Shown here one piece after another: positions 47,045 to 59,326 of a DNA stretch of 64,000 nt (position 1 is its first letter; each line of letters opens with the position of its first letter). The translations under genes and the position numbers were made by a program. The notes below the pieces were generated by a model, which worked only from the letters and a program-made list of their open reading frames with translations, was not told the DNA's origin and ran no database searches. The DNA lies in NCBI RefSeq assembly GCF_000001735.4, contig NC_003075.7, forward strand, positions 9,797,001-9,861,000. The letters run 5' to 3'. The stretch is from Arabidopsis thaliana (Eukaryota; Streptophyta; Magnoliopsida; Brassicales; Brassicaceae).

Positions 47045-49126
47045 TGAGCTATCAGAGAAGAGACCTATGCGTTCATTATCAGATAATAAGGGCATGCATG
47101 TGTGTTTGTGTATATGGGAAATGATGATGCTGATGATGATGAAAATGTATTGATTTTTTCAAGTATGAATTAAGAACTGAAAAAGAAAAGGAGAAAGAAT
47201 GGGAGAAATAAATGGGGAAGATGAGGTTTTAGAGGGGAGGGGGACGAAAGGGTACAAAGACTTGTGGGTCTTTTTAAAGCTTTCAACATTATATGCATGA
47301 TTCACACTAATGTTACCATTTTTTTTTTGCATCTACTTCTATTTTTTTCCTTAGTACTAGTACTCTTTCAATCATTCTTCAGTTGCAATATAGACTATAT
47401 AGTATAATTTAGAGACTGAATCAAAATTAAAAGATGTGAACGATGTAACACTCTTCCCAAAGACCCTTCCAACCTAACTAAACCAAACCGTCTTTCAACC
47501 AAACTAATCCATTTTAGATCAGTCGATACATCACATATTTGCATGTTCCAGATGAATAATCTGTAGATGTATTCGTTAATCTTGTAGTACCTGAGGGTTT
47601 TAGCTACCTAACAATTTTCTTTTTCAATTTTTTTTTTTTGTTTTTTTTTTTCGTTTTAATTATAACTTAGATAGATCTTGGGCCAAAACCTAGATTATTA
47701 TTACATGATGCATATAGTGAACCGAGTATTTCTTTTTTTTTTTCATTTAAGATGTTTACAATAACTAAATAAAAAGCTAACAATAGCGGTCCATAGTTTC
47801 ATAGCAAAAAAAAAAAACAAAGAGAGAACAATAGCGGTCCATAGTTGGTTGGGATTCATATCTAGGTTTGATGTATAGGATAAATCCTTCACCACTCTTC
47901 CAATATAACCAATGTCCCAATTTTTGATATTATAAAAAGAAAACGGAGGAGTCGTCAATTATTGAAAGGTCTAGATCCATGTCGATGGCTAGATGCATAT
48001 AAAGCATTAATGGATCGGACGTCATATATTCTTCAAATAAAAGGTATCAAATTAGATTATCCCTTGGTGCACTTCACGTTTCCTCATTGATATTATGCTT
48101 CACAGTTGCATATTATATATATGCTGGTGAGTCTTTTTCAAAACGATAAGCGACATACATATTCTAGCAAACAAACAATGTTCTACTTACCACATGATAC
48201 ATATAGGTACATAATGTTTCGTCATCAGTACACATTGCCATAGCGTATACATGAGATTACAAAAATTGAACTATATATAAAAAGAAAATCAAGCTTATCA
48301 AAATGTTTGGAGGAGTATGAAACATAATAATATATATAGGCATGATTTAATACTTTATAAACAGTAACACGTTAGCGAAAATTGATATCTAACAACAAAT
48401 AATTTGGTTCTAGCATATGTTGGTCAGAAAGAATGGTAGGAATTTATATACTAATAAATGTCAACAAGATGACATAAAAATCTAGAAATGTGGTGGCAAG
48501 GTAAGCAACAAATTGATATAAGATGGATGGCATGTCCATTGTCAAGCAGTTGCATGATTTTAGTGGTCAGAACTCAGAAGTCAACATTTTTCTTAATTTT
48601 GTTTTTGTTTATATTTCAAATCAAGAGCAACATTAGATTAAGTAAAAGTTTGCTTGTATGTTTAGCCTATCAATTTAAATTTTCATATCTCTAACCATCA
48701 ATAATGTTTTCTGTAGATGCTTTAGTTGATTAATCACCATTCCAAAATTCTTTCAAAAACAGGAGTAGTAATACAAAACAAATCAATTGAGTGATTAATC
48801 ACCTTCACATTTCCCCAATTAGCATGCATTCCATGTTTGTGGTTTAATTAACCTAGAAGCCAATCGATTTTATAATGAATTAGTGTTAGAAAACGTTTCT
48901 AATGAAAAATGAAAGTAAAAACAAACTAAATATAGACCAATCACTGAAATAAAAAGAACATAACAAAAGCCAAACTCCAACCACACGTACATGCTTCTAT
49001 ATTTCACCGATAACAATTCAATAAAGAAGTCTACCTCATAGACATCTCTTTACATTTCAATTCCGTTTCCATATTTTACAAACAATATTTCTTTCACAAA
49101 TCGATACGAGTCTCGTGAAATACACA
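47045..49126. other. Intergenic between divergent RING and PER41 genes
   Basis: About 2 kb serving as a shared upstream region. It holds a repeated 20-mer (AACAATAGCGGTCCATAGTT at 47779 and 47827) separated by an A-run, several T-runs (47625-47650) and a GATGATGATG tract near 47130. No reading frame is supported. Confidence 0.5.
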
Positions 49127-50107
49127 ATGTCTTCGGTTATAAATGTTCTCTTCGTCGTCCTAGTCTTTGTCCCGTCTATATACTCGGCACCACCACCAAA
49201 TTTAACAAAAGATTATTACCAAAAAACATGTCCCGATTTCAATAAAATCGTACGTGAAACCGTTACACCAAAGCAAGGCCAGCAGCCAACGACAGCTGCT
49301 GGAACACTCCGTCTCTTTTTCCATGATTGTTTCATGGAAGGATGTGATGCTTCCGTCCTTATCGCTACAAATTCTTTCAACAAAGCCGAACGTGACGATG
49401 ACCTCAACGAGTCGCTTCCGGGAGATGCATTCGACATTGTGACTCGCATCAAAACCGCTCTTGAATTGTCTTGTCCCGGGGTGGTGTCCTGCGCAGACAT
49501 CCTGGCTCAGGCCACACGTGACCTTGTCACAATGGTTGGTGGGCCTTTCTATGAAGTCAAACTGGGCCGTAAAGATGGTTTTGAGTCAAAAGCCCATAAA
49601 GTCAAAGGAAATTTACCTTTAGCGAACCAATCCGTCCCCGACATGTTATCGATATTCAAGAAGAATGGTTTCACTCTAAAGGAGCTGGTTGCGTTAAGTG
49701 GCGGGCACACAATCGGATTCTCACACTGCAAAGAATTCAGCAACCGGATATTCCCGAAGGTTGATCCAGAACTCAACGCGAAATTCGCAGGAGTTCTTAA
49801 AGATCTATGCAAGAATTTCGAAACCAATAAGACGATGGCAGCATTTCTCGATCCGGTGACACCGGGAAAATTCGATAATATGTATTTCAAGAACTTGAAA
49901 CGAGGTCTTGGACTGTTAGCTTCCGACCATATATTGTTTAAAGATCCTAGCACGAGACCGTTTGTAGAATTATATGCGAATAATCAGACGGCTTTCTTCG
50001 AGGATTTTGCACGTGCCATGGAGAAACTAGGCAGGGTTGGTGTTAAAGGCGAAAAAGATGGAGAAGTGAGACGTAGATGTGATCACTTCAACAAGCTTAA
50101 CGTATAA
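49127..50107 (+). CDS. PER41: Class III secretory peroxidase 41
   Basis: A single 326-codon exon. Class III peroxidases (EC 1.11.1.7) use H2O2 to oxidise phenolics in the cell wall and vacuole. Residues 1-20 (MSSVINVLFVVLVFVPSIYS) are a signal peptide. The distal heme pocket is LRLFFHDCF with Arg62 and His66. The proximal heme ligand is His194 in ALSGGHTIGFSHC. Eight conserved cysteines expected for four disulfides are in place, including C35, C68, C73 and C116 with later partners. N-glycosylation sites include NLT and NQT. The frame extends 12 bases upstream only to a GTG, so ATG 49127 is chosen. Most family members have three introns; this one has none. At4g17690 is the likely locus. Confidence 0.95.
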   Translation: MSSVINVLFVVLVFVPSIYSAPPPNLTKDYYQKTCPDFNKIVRETVTPKQGQQPTTAAGTLRLFFHDCFMEGCDASVLIATNSFNKAERDDDLNESLPGDAFDIVTRIKTALELSCPGVVSCADILAQATRDLVTMVGGPFYEVKLGRKDGFESKAHKVKGNLPLANQSVPDMLSIFKKNGFTLKELVALSGGHTIGFSHCKEFSNRIFPKVDPELNAKFAGVLKDLCKNFETNKTMAAFLDPVTPGKFDNMYFKNLKRGLGLLASDHILFKDPSTRPFVELYANNQTAFFEDFARAMEKLGRVGVKGEKDGEVRRRCDHFNKLNV

Positions 50108-51133
50108 GTAGCATAAACAGAAGAACATCATTGACTTCGATCGGTTTTCTTTGTATTTTTTTTTTAATAAATGTATTTATAAATAAGTAAGTTAATGTAA
50201 CAATTTTGAGTGCCTAAAATTTACAAATAATCTTTGTTATATAGAGAGCATTAGATCTTACTTTATGGAGGAGAATACAAATTCAAGTTCTTGAGTTATT
50301 TCCCCATCATCTTCTTCTTTAAAACAAGTGTCTCCGTTTTAAGTGTTGTTGGCCAAACTTCGACGAATAAAGTCCAAATTGATTATTAAAACGGCTCAAC
50401 TTGTGATAAGGCCTTTTCGCCGGTAAGTATTTTTCTTCATTTGCCACCATAAGATTATGATATTTGCGTTGTAGCTAGAAATAGCCTCCGATATTTTTAC
50501 TGTTCAAATATACTTTTTTGCTATATTCATCTAAAGTATTTTTGATTTGACCAATCTAAAATTTTAGTAAAATATACTATATTTAAGTAAGATTATGTAA
50601 TTACTACGTATTTTCATTATCATCATCGTATGCTTCATGTGTCTAAAGCTCTTGTTAAGGTTACCAATAAAAAGAATCTTCGTATGGTTGGTTAGTTTTC
50701 TTAACATTTGGAATTATGGATAGATTGTAATGTATTTCGTTTTATTCTCTTTTTTGGCTTTACTCAAAATGAATAATTAGAAGAAAAAATTAGTGAAAGT
50801 CTTCGTCGGGTCAACGTCACAAGTGTCAGACACGTGTCAGAGAACCATGTGTTAAGAAGTAAAGCAGTCCGATTTAGACACGTGGATGAGTCATAGCTTT
50901 GCATCGCTGTAATGATGACCAAATAATTTTATTCCCATTCAAGACAAGAACAAGCATCTCAAATTTATGACCCAAAAAAAAAAGCATCTCAATTTTACAG
51001 TACAAAAGGAAAAATGAATAAAGGAAGAAATAAACGTCATTTCATATATATTTTTTCAAAAGCATAAACTTTTAAGTTTGAGATTTATATAATTTTTAAC
51101 AGATAATATGTATTTTTAGTATATATAAGAAAA
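50108..51133. other. Intergenic between convergent PER41 and KAN3
   Basis: Two 3' flanks facing each other. Around 50815-50890 there is GTCAACGTCACAAGTGTC and ACACGTGTC, locally GC-richer with G-box-like words, but no gene frame. Confidence 0.45.
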
Positions 51134-52701
51134 TTAGGGAGAGAGGTTTGGTGTAGCTAAAGTGAAATCAAGATTGGGAGTTTCAGTCTCTGGTCTTGTC
51201 CCTGTAAGGCTTGACGAATCTGACGACAACCGTTCGTTGCTTGGACATCTTCGATTCTTCCATTCATTCTGACATCATTTTAGAATAAAAGATTATATAT
51301 TATAAGAATCATCTCATATAACATTTCATATATAGACTGTGTCTTTATTTTCAGTTTGCTTTCTATTTCAAAATTTCCAATTAAACTATTTTGAAGATTT
51401 AAAGACAATCAAATCTAGTGAATTGGGTTCTGAAAATAAAGTATCATAGATATCAACTCTCCAAAACAAAGTCTTTAATTTCTCTGCTTTTGAGACAAAA
51501 TCAAAAGAAGAAAAACACTTTTTTACCCAAATGGAAGAGAAAAAAAGTAACTTATAATCCTTTATAAAAACTTTTTTTTTCTTTTTTTTCAGCCTCGAAT
51601 TTTGCAAGTCCCGTTTTATTCCAATGCCCTTTTGGTTAAATTTTTGAAATCTGTTACCTCATTGGATGAAATGTCTACACCTGATGATGCCTTTGCCTTC
51701 AACTGGAACCGAGCTTCACTGTTTATACAGATTCAAATTATATCACATTGATTTTTTGAAGGAACAAAAAAGAATAATATAATGCTAATGATTTTGGCTC
51801 AACTAACATAATATTATATATATTAAGTTTCTCATATGATGCAAATATAGAAAGTTGCCTAATAAGTATATACATATCTGTCCAACAAATACTAAATTCT
51901 ACTTAGGCAAATATTAAAACATAACATACCTTGAGGAGTTATTCCATAGACCCGTGAGATTTCTTGCTTCTCTCTCACTGTTTACTTGTGATCCATTCTC
52001 ACAATCTGACTGCCCTATACACACACGTTTATCAGATGTATAGTATTTAACAGATAATTTAATTAAATCAAATACATAATCAATCAAATAACCTGATGAC
52101 GTTGTAGGTTTTTCAGTAGACTTGATGGTTCGATACATCTGAAACATTATAGATTAGATTACTAATATTATATATAAGTGCTAGTTATAAGAATAATTAA
52201 TAGTTATATCGATCAATACATACACATGAATTATATATAATGTGTGTGTGATGTTCGTGTGTTTAGACTTGTTCCATTCAGGCATTCACGTGTGTGTATA
52301 TAAGGCTATAACCTAGATATGCACGCACACAGAGACAGAGATGGATAAAGTAAGAAAAAAAGAGATCAAAGTAAAACAGAAAGCATTTACGATTCATGAA
52401 AATGTGCAGCCATACACAGAGATGGGAGATGTGCATGGGTCTACGTGCCTTATTCTGACTATAGTCAAATTATGCAAAACAGCAACTTATATATTTGTTA
52501 TCATTGAAGAATCATGCATATACATATATGTGTGCATATCAATCTAAATATCATCATTGAAGAATGATGTCTCCTTTGTACTTTTACTTTTCTACTGCAT
52601 CTCTAGTAATAAAAGGACTCTTTCTCTTACTCTTTGTCTATATCTTGCTTTTGATTCCTTCTCTTTTTATCTTTTTTCTTTCTTCACTTTGTATATAATT
52701 T

Positions 52702-52755
<54 letters not shown>

Positions 52756-53698
52756 GGGCGACCAAAAGTTTAACCATGTCCAAATTAATCACAATTTTTC
52801 TTTTAGCCATTTCATAAAAAAGTGCAGTGGGTTTGGTTCATTTGCATATTCAAATCCATAATACAATAAATTCATTTATTTACCTATACATTATGTACCT
52901 GTAACTTAAGAAGATTACCTGTAGATGGGATTTAACATGAGCCAATGTGAGATCTTGCACATCCATCAGCTCAAGTACTGATTTTGGGGTTGCTCCTGGA
53001 TATTAATCATAATTACTAAGTCAATAAAAATAGAATTTTTGATCAAGCCTATTCATTATTCTTTTTGTTAAAAATGAAAAAGAGATATAAATTCAATTAA
53101 ATAAAAAGGGGTAATAGTGAAAAAGGACAATACTTTCATGACCACCCAATAATTGAACAGCGTGTACAAAATGGGCGTGGAGGGTCGTCGTCCACCGCAT
53201 CCTTGGAGCCCTTACTCCTCTTTTGGCGGTGAATCTTGGCGGCTGCGGTTGAGCTTGACGCCGATGACGGTTGTGGAGATTAAAACTACAATTAGGGTTT
53301 GTGATTAAGCGACGACTAGCATGTTGACCGTTGACTTCACTGAAGAAGAAAGGATTGGGAGAGGTAGATGAGTAGTAGTAGTGGTCAAGGACTTGATTCT
53401 GGTAAAGAGGGATTCCTCTTATTGGTCTCATCATAAAAATAGATCTCAAGTCTTGATCGAGAGATTCCTTGTGTTCTTGATTACTATTAATCTTGGTGGC
53501 TTCATTGTTTGAAGTGAACTGGAGAGTGTGGATGAGATTATTTGAAGACTTGTTGTCTAAATCTGAGGCTTTACTCTGAAACCCTAATCTCCTTTCGACT
53601 TCTTGTTCTTGTAGTTCTTGACTTTCTTTTTCTTGTTCTTCTTCTCTTCTTCGGCTGATCTTCAAGTACAAGTCAGGTTGTGAAGGGAAAAGCTCCAT
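51134..53698 (-). CDS. KAN3: KANADI 3, GARP transcription factor
   Basis: Six exons, complement 53134-53698, 52919-52995, 52093-52138, 51930-52014, 51658-51718 and 51134-51268, join to 322 codons. KANADI factors specify abaxial identity in leaves and floral organs and repress auxin and adaxial genes. The N-terminus contains DLYLKIS (9-15), a leucine-rich EAR-like motif that could bind TOPLESS. The GARP (Myb-like) domain covers about 163-220. It starts RAPRMRWTTTLHAHFVHAVQ, continues LLGGHE/RATPKSVLELMDV and ends LAHVKSHLQMYRTIK, and it is split by two introns as in other KANADI genes. The C-terminus is Ser/Thr-rich. Intron 2 holds a (TA)n repeat. At4g17695 is the likely locus. Confidence 0.94.
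52705..52753. repeat. (TA)n microsatellite in KAN3 intron 2
   Basis: About 24 perfect TA units within the 780-base intron between KAN3 exons 2 and 3. Length is likely variable among accessions. Confidence 0.95.
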
Positions 53699-55616
53699 AA
53701 GAAGAGAGAATTGGTGAATGATTTTGAGATAATCTTGATGAATTTTATGGGAAAAAGGAGGGGTATAATGTTATTTATTTCAAAAAGTTTTTTTTTTCTT
53801 CTTCTTAACTTAATGAATTTTTGTTCTTGGTGAGAAGAGAAAAGCAGTTGTAAAGAATTAGAGAGAGAAAAATAGGGATGGCAAAAGGTATGAGGGAAAT
53901 GAGAAGTCTCTTTCTTCTCTGTTCCCTTTGAGAAAATGACACTTTAAGAGTCTAATAAAGGGGTTGGGTGAAACATGAATTTCCATTTAATTTTTCCTTT
54001 CCCTTTTCTTCATATGTAAAGGAAAATACCAATTTATATGGCATATTTTGTTACAATGTAGATATCATCTATCACATATCAGTATTTAATGATGGTATAA
54101 TAAAACAATAATGTATGGAATTATTCGATTATTTGTGTTCAGATTTACATGTGAAAATGACACTTGTGTTGAAACTGAAAGATGCGTGTGTGTATATGTT
54201 TTTTTTTCCTGATAATATCATTGTAGAAAATTTAAAATAAGAATCAAAGGCTGATATTTTCTTAGAAAACAAAAAAGGAACAACCATAGCTACTTGTTTA
54301 GTTGTTGATAAAATGCTACTATATATAAAAAATACACCTGCATGAAATTTAAGAGATGAAGATACATTAAAACCAAAACTGAAGTCTCGTCGTCACTTGT
54401 TGTTTGTCTTGTTTATTGGTTTAATTCTTTGTCCTCCTTGAAATCGGAGTTTGGAATTATACCGAACATTACGAACTTGGTGGCTGGGTGCCTAAGAATA
54501 AATTGAATATGATATTGCGTCTAATTAATACCTGAAAAAGCTTTTCTTTTTCCTTCTATATATTGTTTGTGGAGAAAGTGATTTTGTTTACGTGATAAGA
54601 TAAAATTTAAGGAAAATAAGAAATGGGAAAAGAATAATATCACATTGACAGTGAGATATCACCTTAAAATATATATTGTATATAGTTTCGATTATGTTTA
54701 TTAGTAATTTTCAAAACAAGTTAACATTAAAGGTTTTTTATTCCACGAAGCATTAACTTCATTTCCATCAAAATACTATACGACATTAATTTAATTTTGG
54801 CCCTAGTGACACCGATAGACAGTCCAAGATTTGATTCCCAAAACGCCCTTTGATAATTCATGTCCCCTAAGCCCATACATCGACAGATAATGTTGGGGAC
54901 GATCCTTAGATTCATTTGTTTTTTTTTATATTTTTCACATATTTGATTAAACTAAGAAAATCTGAATCCAAAAATAGGTTTCCGTAAAAGTCGAACCTTT
55001 TTCCAGTTTTAGTTCCGGCAGCACGAGGAACGATATAAGACAAACGGAAAGGAATTTTTATGGAAAATCGATAGAGAAAATAAGATTAAAGAATATAATT
55101 TAATTTACTTGATTGGAGGCACTACCAACCGACGATGCATAAGACAAAGTTAGAAGCTCAAAAACATTACTAGGTTAGGAGATAAAATCTTATTCTTTTT
55201 TAACCGAATCATTAAATAAATCGTATTAATCGAATCTTATTTGTTTTTCAGCAATCCGCGATTAACTATCATCACTAGTACTTGAGTTTTGTAGCAATGA
55301 ATCTTATTTGTTCTTCTCGTCGTCACATACAAACAAGAAACTAATCATGATAAGTTCTGAGGGGTCGGACTTAAGTGACGAATAAATAGGAGAAATATCA
55401 AAAACTATTGAAAATTTATAGTGGTCAAATAGAGAACAAAGGTTCCCATCAATTTGAGTAAGTTACTCCGACACGGGGACGTAAGAGTGAAACCTAGTGA
55501 AAAGCATGCTGTCCACTTCACTTAGTGTAAAATTGTAAGACCTTTCAGGGCACACAGTTTGTTGTATATTTTAGATTTTTATTTCGTAAGGTTATCCGTA
55601 TATACGAATCAATTTC

Positions 55617-55648
<32 letters not shown>

Positions 55649-57321
55649 CCTTCATAATGTGATGAAAAAGAGAAGTACAATAGGAAAAAGATTGATTGAA
55701 AAATGAAAAAGTAGAAGCACACTTAATAAAGGAGTAGAGGAGAAAGATTTGGAGTTTATAGAATAATTGCCCCCACGAATCTTTTTTTGGGAGATATTTT
55801 AAGCAAATCTTAACTTTGGGGAATTTGATAAGAACCCACATTTCTATTCGGACAAAAGAGTTGCTTGCAAACTTTAAGTCGAAAAATTATTTATCTGGTA
55901 TTAAAAGAAATGAATTAAAATCTACAAGGGAAAAAAAAGAAAAACCTAATCTTAGCTAGCTGGTTATACGTGTGTCATGTAATAAAATGAAACTATTTGA
56001 CTAAGTTCATATTGGGTGGGACTGGTATCACTGGACTGTAAGGAATTTGTTTTTAATAATAATATTGTTATGGTAGAGGAATTCTTATTTTTTTAGTAGA
56101 TTGGTGTGTTATTGGTTTGATAATTTTTTAAGATTAGGATTATACGATGCAAGTTGAATTATTGAATTTGTTTTGTCAATTGTAAGAAATGACAATAATT
56201 TACGCATCTAAATGCTGTGGGGAAGATATAAGCTTTTTGTACAGTAATAATGGTTACTTACTATTCCATCAACTATTAAAAATCATGTAAAGAATAAAGA
56301 CCTACCACTTTCATTGTTTGCTAGCTAGTATATATATATTTATGGTTAGTAAAGTAATAGAAAATCAGTACAAAGACAAAATTTAAGGAAATGAATTAAG
56401 AGTTCTTGGTTTTGGTGCATGTGGAAATATTTGAGGTTAAGACTGTTTACTGTTGGAAATTTTAAGCAAACAAGACATAATCAATCATTGTTTTAATTTG
56501 GGATGTAAAAACAATTTTTTTAATGCCTAAGAACAACCTTTTGTTAGTGTGTGTATGTATATATGGATACATATTATTTAATAAATCATTTTCTATTGTG
56601 TGTGAACGAACATATAACTCAAAACATAAAAATACTAAGATTTACTAATTCTTGTTTGATTAGTATAACAAAATTCACGAAATTATATTAATATGCACAT
56701 ATGTGTTTTTTTTCACAAAAAGTTTATTGGGCCACAAAATCTAGCCACAAATGAATCGCATTGGCCAAGTTTCTACTTGATCGAACAACTAAAAAAGCTT
56801 AGGGTCACTAAACATTTTATTACTTTTGGGAATCAGATATCTCTGGAAATCTCATAGAGGTTTGTCTACTTAGAAGTTTTTAATTGCCTAAAATTCGTTG
56901 TCATAAAGAATGGGGCTGAAGAAGATGTGTAAATAAATATATAAAATTATGTTTCAGAGAAAAACTCCCGAGTCCTCGCATCCTCTTCATATAGTCCTAT
57001 TTATTCGTTTAGGACCATTGACCTTCTTCTTCAAGAATACCTCTACCATAGTCAACACAAACCTACAAATGCAGAAGGAGATAATTAAGATGGTTAATAA
57101 CAATTTGTTTCTTCAAAAGCCCGATGTTTATAAAAATTCATAAATGGACAAACTCGACAATTGTACATTGGGTTGTGGAGGCCCAATTAAGGCCCATATA
57201 TGAATCTGCAGTTTAATGGCATATAGCGTGGAGGAAACGTAATAGATTATTAAACCTTTATAGGCATCAGGCGTCAACCGATTGCTTCCGCCAAGCAAAG
57301 CAAAAGTTGAGAAATTTAGTG
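53699..57321. promoter_or_regulatory. 3.6 kb upstream region of KAN3 / divergent UPF0725 gene
   Basis: A long, gene-free interval in an otherwise compact neighbourhood, consistent with extended developmental regulatory sequence upstream of KAN3. The KAN3-proximal 250 bases are CT/GA-rich. A (TA)n tract lies at 55620-55647. I see no transposon ends and no supported frame; the 60-80 codon frames here have no domains. Confidence 0.45.
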
Positions 57322-58745
57322 ATGGAGGAGTACGAGTTTTTGGTCCGAGTGAGGGAGGCTGGGGTAATTCTTTCATCTTCTTGGTTTTTAGTTTGATGTC
57401 TCTCTGAATTTATCCACAAACCTAACCCTAACCCTATTTCAGTAATTTGTGTTCAATTTGGATTTATAATCGCCTCTAGTGTTGCTTGGATATATGACCG
57501 AAACTCTAACTCAAGTTTCTGTATGCTAATAATGTGTGTCAGGGGTTCGACATCGAGCATTTAATGGACACAAAACCATCCTCTTGTGTGATCGGTTGTC
57601 GCGAGTTTGATAATAATGATGATTACAACGCCCATATTGTCCTTTTTGCTAGGATGGGGATCCATAAGTACAATATGATACAGGTGAAAAACTTGTCTCC
57701 TCTTGTGTATATATGTTCTTCTTCTTCTTGCAATCGAGTGATTCCCTTAATCAATTCTTGTTGATATATATGTATGTCAGGGGACGAACTTGCAGCTCAG
57801 TTGCGTAGAGAAATACAATTATCGATCTCCAAGAGTATATTCCGCCTTCTATATAACCTTGATTGCTAAGGATCCAGATGCATGCAATTCCCTTGTGACT
57901 TTTCAGACAAGGGTTGTTGAAGAAGGCTTTAACATGACGAAACTGTCTTGCAATATCGCTAGACCTAAGCCCGGACCACAAGGTAAAGGTCTTGGCACAT
58001 TATATCAGAGAGTAACAAAACAATTTGCTTTGAATGAAGACAAATTCCAATCATCTTTATAACTCTACTAGTCCCATATGGGTTTACCTTAATCTATAAT
58101 GTGACTTTTCTATATAGAAAACGCTGCGTTGCCACGGCATTCTGTGGATCTTGAACCGGTAGATGTATTCTACAAAGGTAGTTTGCCTGAGTGGCCACCA
58201 GAGGATGCTTTCAATGATAATATATAAACGATTTTACGTGGTAAGATATATTGTCAGTTTCACGTATGCCTTTGCTCATGACAGTCCAGTAGTAGTGATG
58301 TGTTTGATTTTGCAGGTGAAAAAATCAGAGCTGCTAACACATGACTGGATTCGTTTATACATGGAACTTGCTTTCCTAAAAGCGCATTTGAGATCGCCTA
58401 AAAATGTACAATTTTGATTTTTATTTTCCTTTTCAATGACTTTTGGTATTAATAACAATACAATAGTGTATTTTTTTTTAAAACTATTTGTTGCAGCCGA
58501 ATCTATCTAAGTTGGTGATTGTCATGGTAGCGATAGAAACTAAAGATAATATGGAGCCGCCAAGTGAGAGACTCAAGGCCAGGAATGCATTTTTCTACAT
58601 AAAGTACAAGTACCACGCGAATAAAGGACGGGGTCCTAAGCGTCGTCTTGGTCATAAGACTCCTGATCGCATAGCTATAGTAAGAAGAACCTTAGACAAG
58701 AATACAGGATACCTCACTCTCGAGTTCCCAGAGCCAATACTATAA
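57322..58745 (+). pseudogene. UPF0725/DUF626 (EMB2204-like) gene with a frameshift
   Basis: Six exons with good splice sites (57322-57363, 57543-57683, 57781-57982, 58118-58240, 58315-58405, 58497-58745) encode a Brassicaceae UPF0725/DUF626 protein of unknown function. Recognisable parts are REAGGFDIEHL, YNAHIVLFARMGIHKYN, a Cys/Pro-rich middle, SLPEWPPEDAFND and RFYVVKKSELLTHDWIRLYM. The C-terminus is AFFYIKYKYHANKG to LTLEFPEPIL. In exon 4 the frame after EDAFND meets TAA at 58225-58227, whereas the conserved YKRFYVV continues in the +1 frame. As written, translation would stop after 164 residues, losing the C-terminal 40 percent. All other exons stay open, so the lesion looks recent, or it is an assembly error. 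At4g17700 is the likely locus. Confidence 0.65.
57418..57437 (+). repeat. Short telomere-like repeat in intron 1 of the UPF0725 gene
   Basis: AAACCTAACCCTAACCCTAT holds about 2.5 units of the plant telomere repeat CCCTAAA-like pattern, in degenerate CCTAA spacing. It resembles the telo-box element often found near plant transcription starts. Confidence 0.7.
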
Positions 58746-59326
58746 AGAAACTTTTCTAAAAAGTGGTTTAGGCGATAACTAGGCATCAACGTCCAAAAGC
58801 ACCACGGCCGTCGTCGCTCGTACGGTTCGAGTCCTACTCTAATTACTAATTACGAAGCTTCTCATAAGATCAGATCCATCTGGAAATGTGGATCACATAA
58901 TGTATTATGTATGCTCGACAAAGTTTAATTGGTTGTTTGCATTGTTAAGTGGATTGTTTGGTTTCTGAGCAATTAATTTGTGAGGTGGTTTTCCTAGTTG
59001 TACATTATTTTACAAGGATTCAATACGAATAATAAACCATAAGTAGATTTTCGTAATTAGCATTAAACTAGCTTTGTTTTGAACAAAACCATAATATAAA
59101 ACGTTTTCGTTTAACCAAGTTGGAAGTCAATACCCGAACCAATCAAGCAGTTGGTAAACCGGATAAACCCCGGTTCAACAAATCATGCCTTGGTGCGTTC
59201 TTGACTCCCCAAAAGATTTAGTGGTAAATTCCAGTTTTTACCCTTTGTATCGGATCGAATTTACCTCAACAAATAATAAGTTTTTTTAGCTGCGATTATT
59301 TACCAAAATACCCTCCAAATCTTCTC
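58746..59326. other. Intergenic between convergent UPF0725 and HDG4
   Basis: About 580 bases of 3' flanks. A short GC-richer block (58780-58840) contains ACCACGGCCGTCGTCGCTCG. I see no RNA gene or frame. Confidence 0.45.

Noticed and set aside
49216..49953. Minus-strand frames over PER41
   Set aside because: Shadows of the codon-biased peroxidase exon on the opposite strand.
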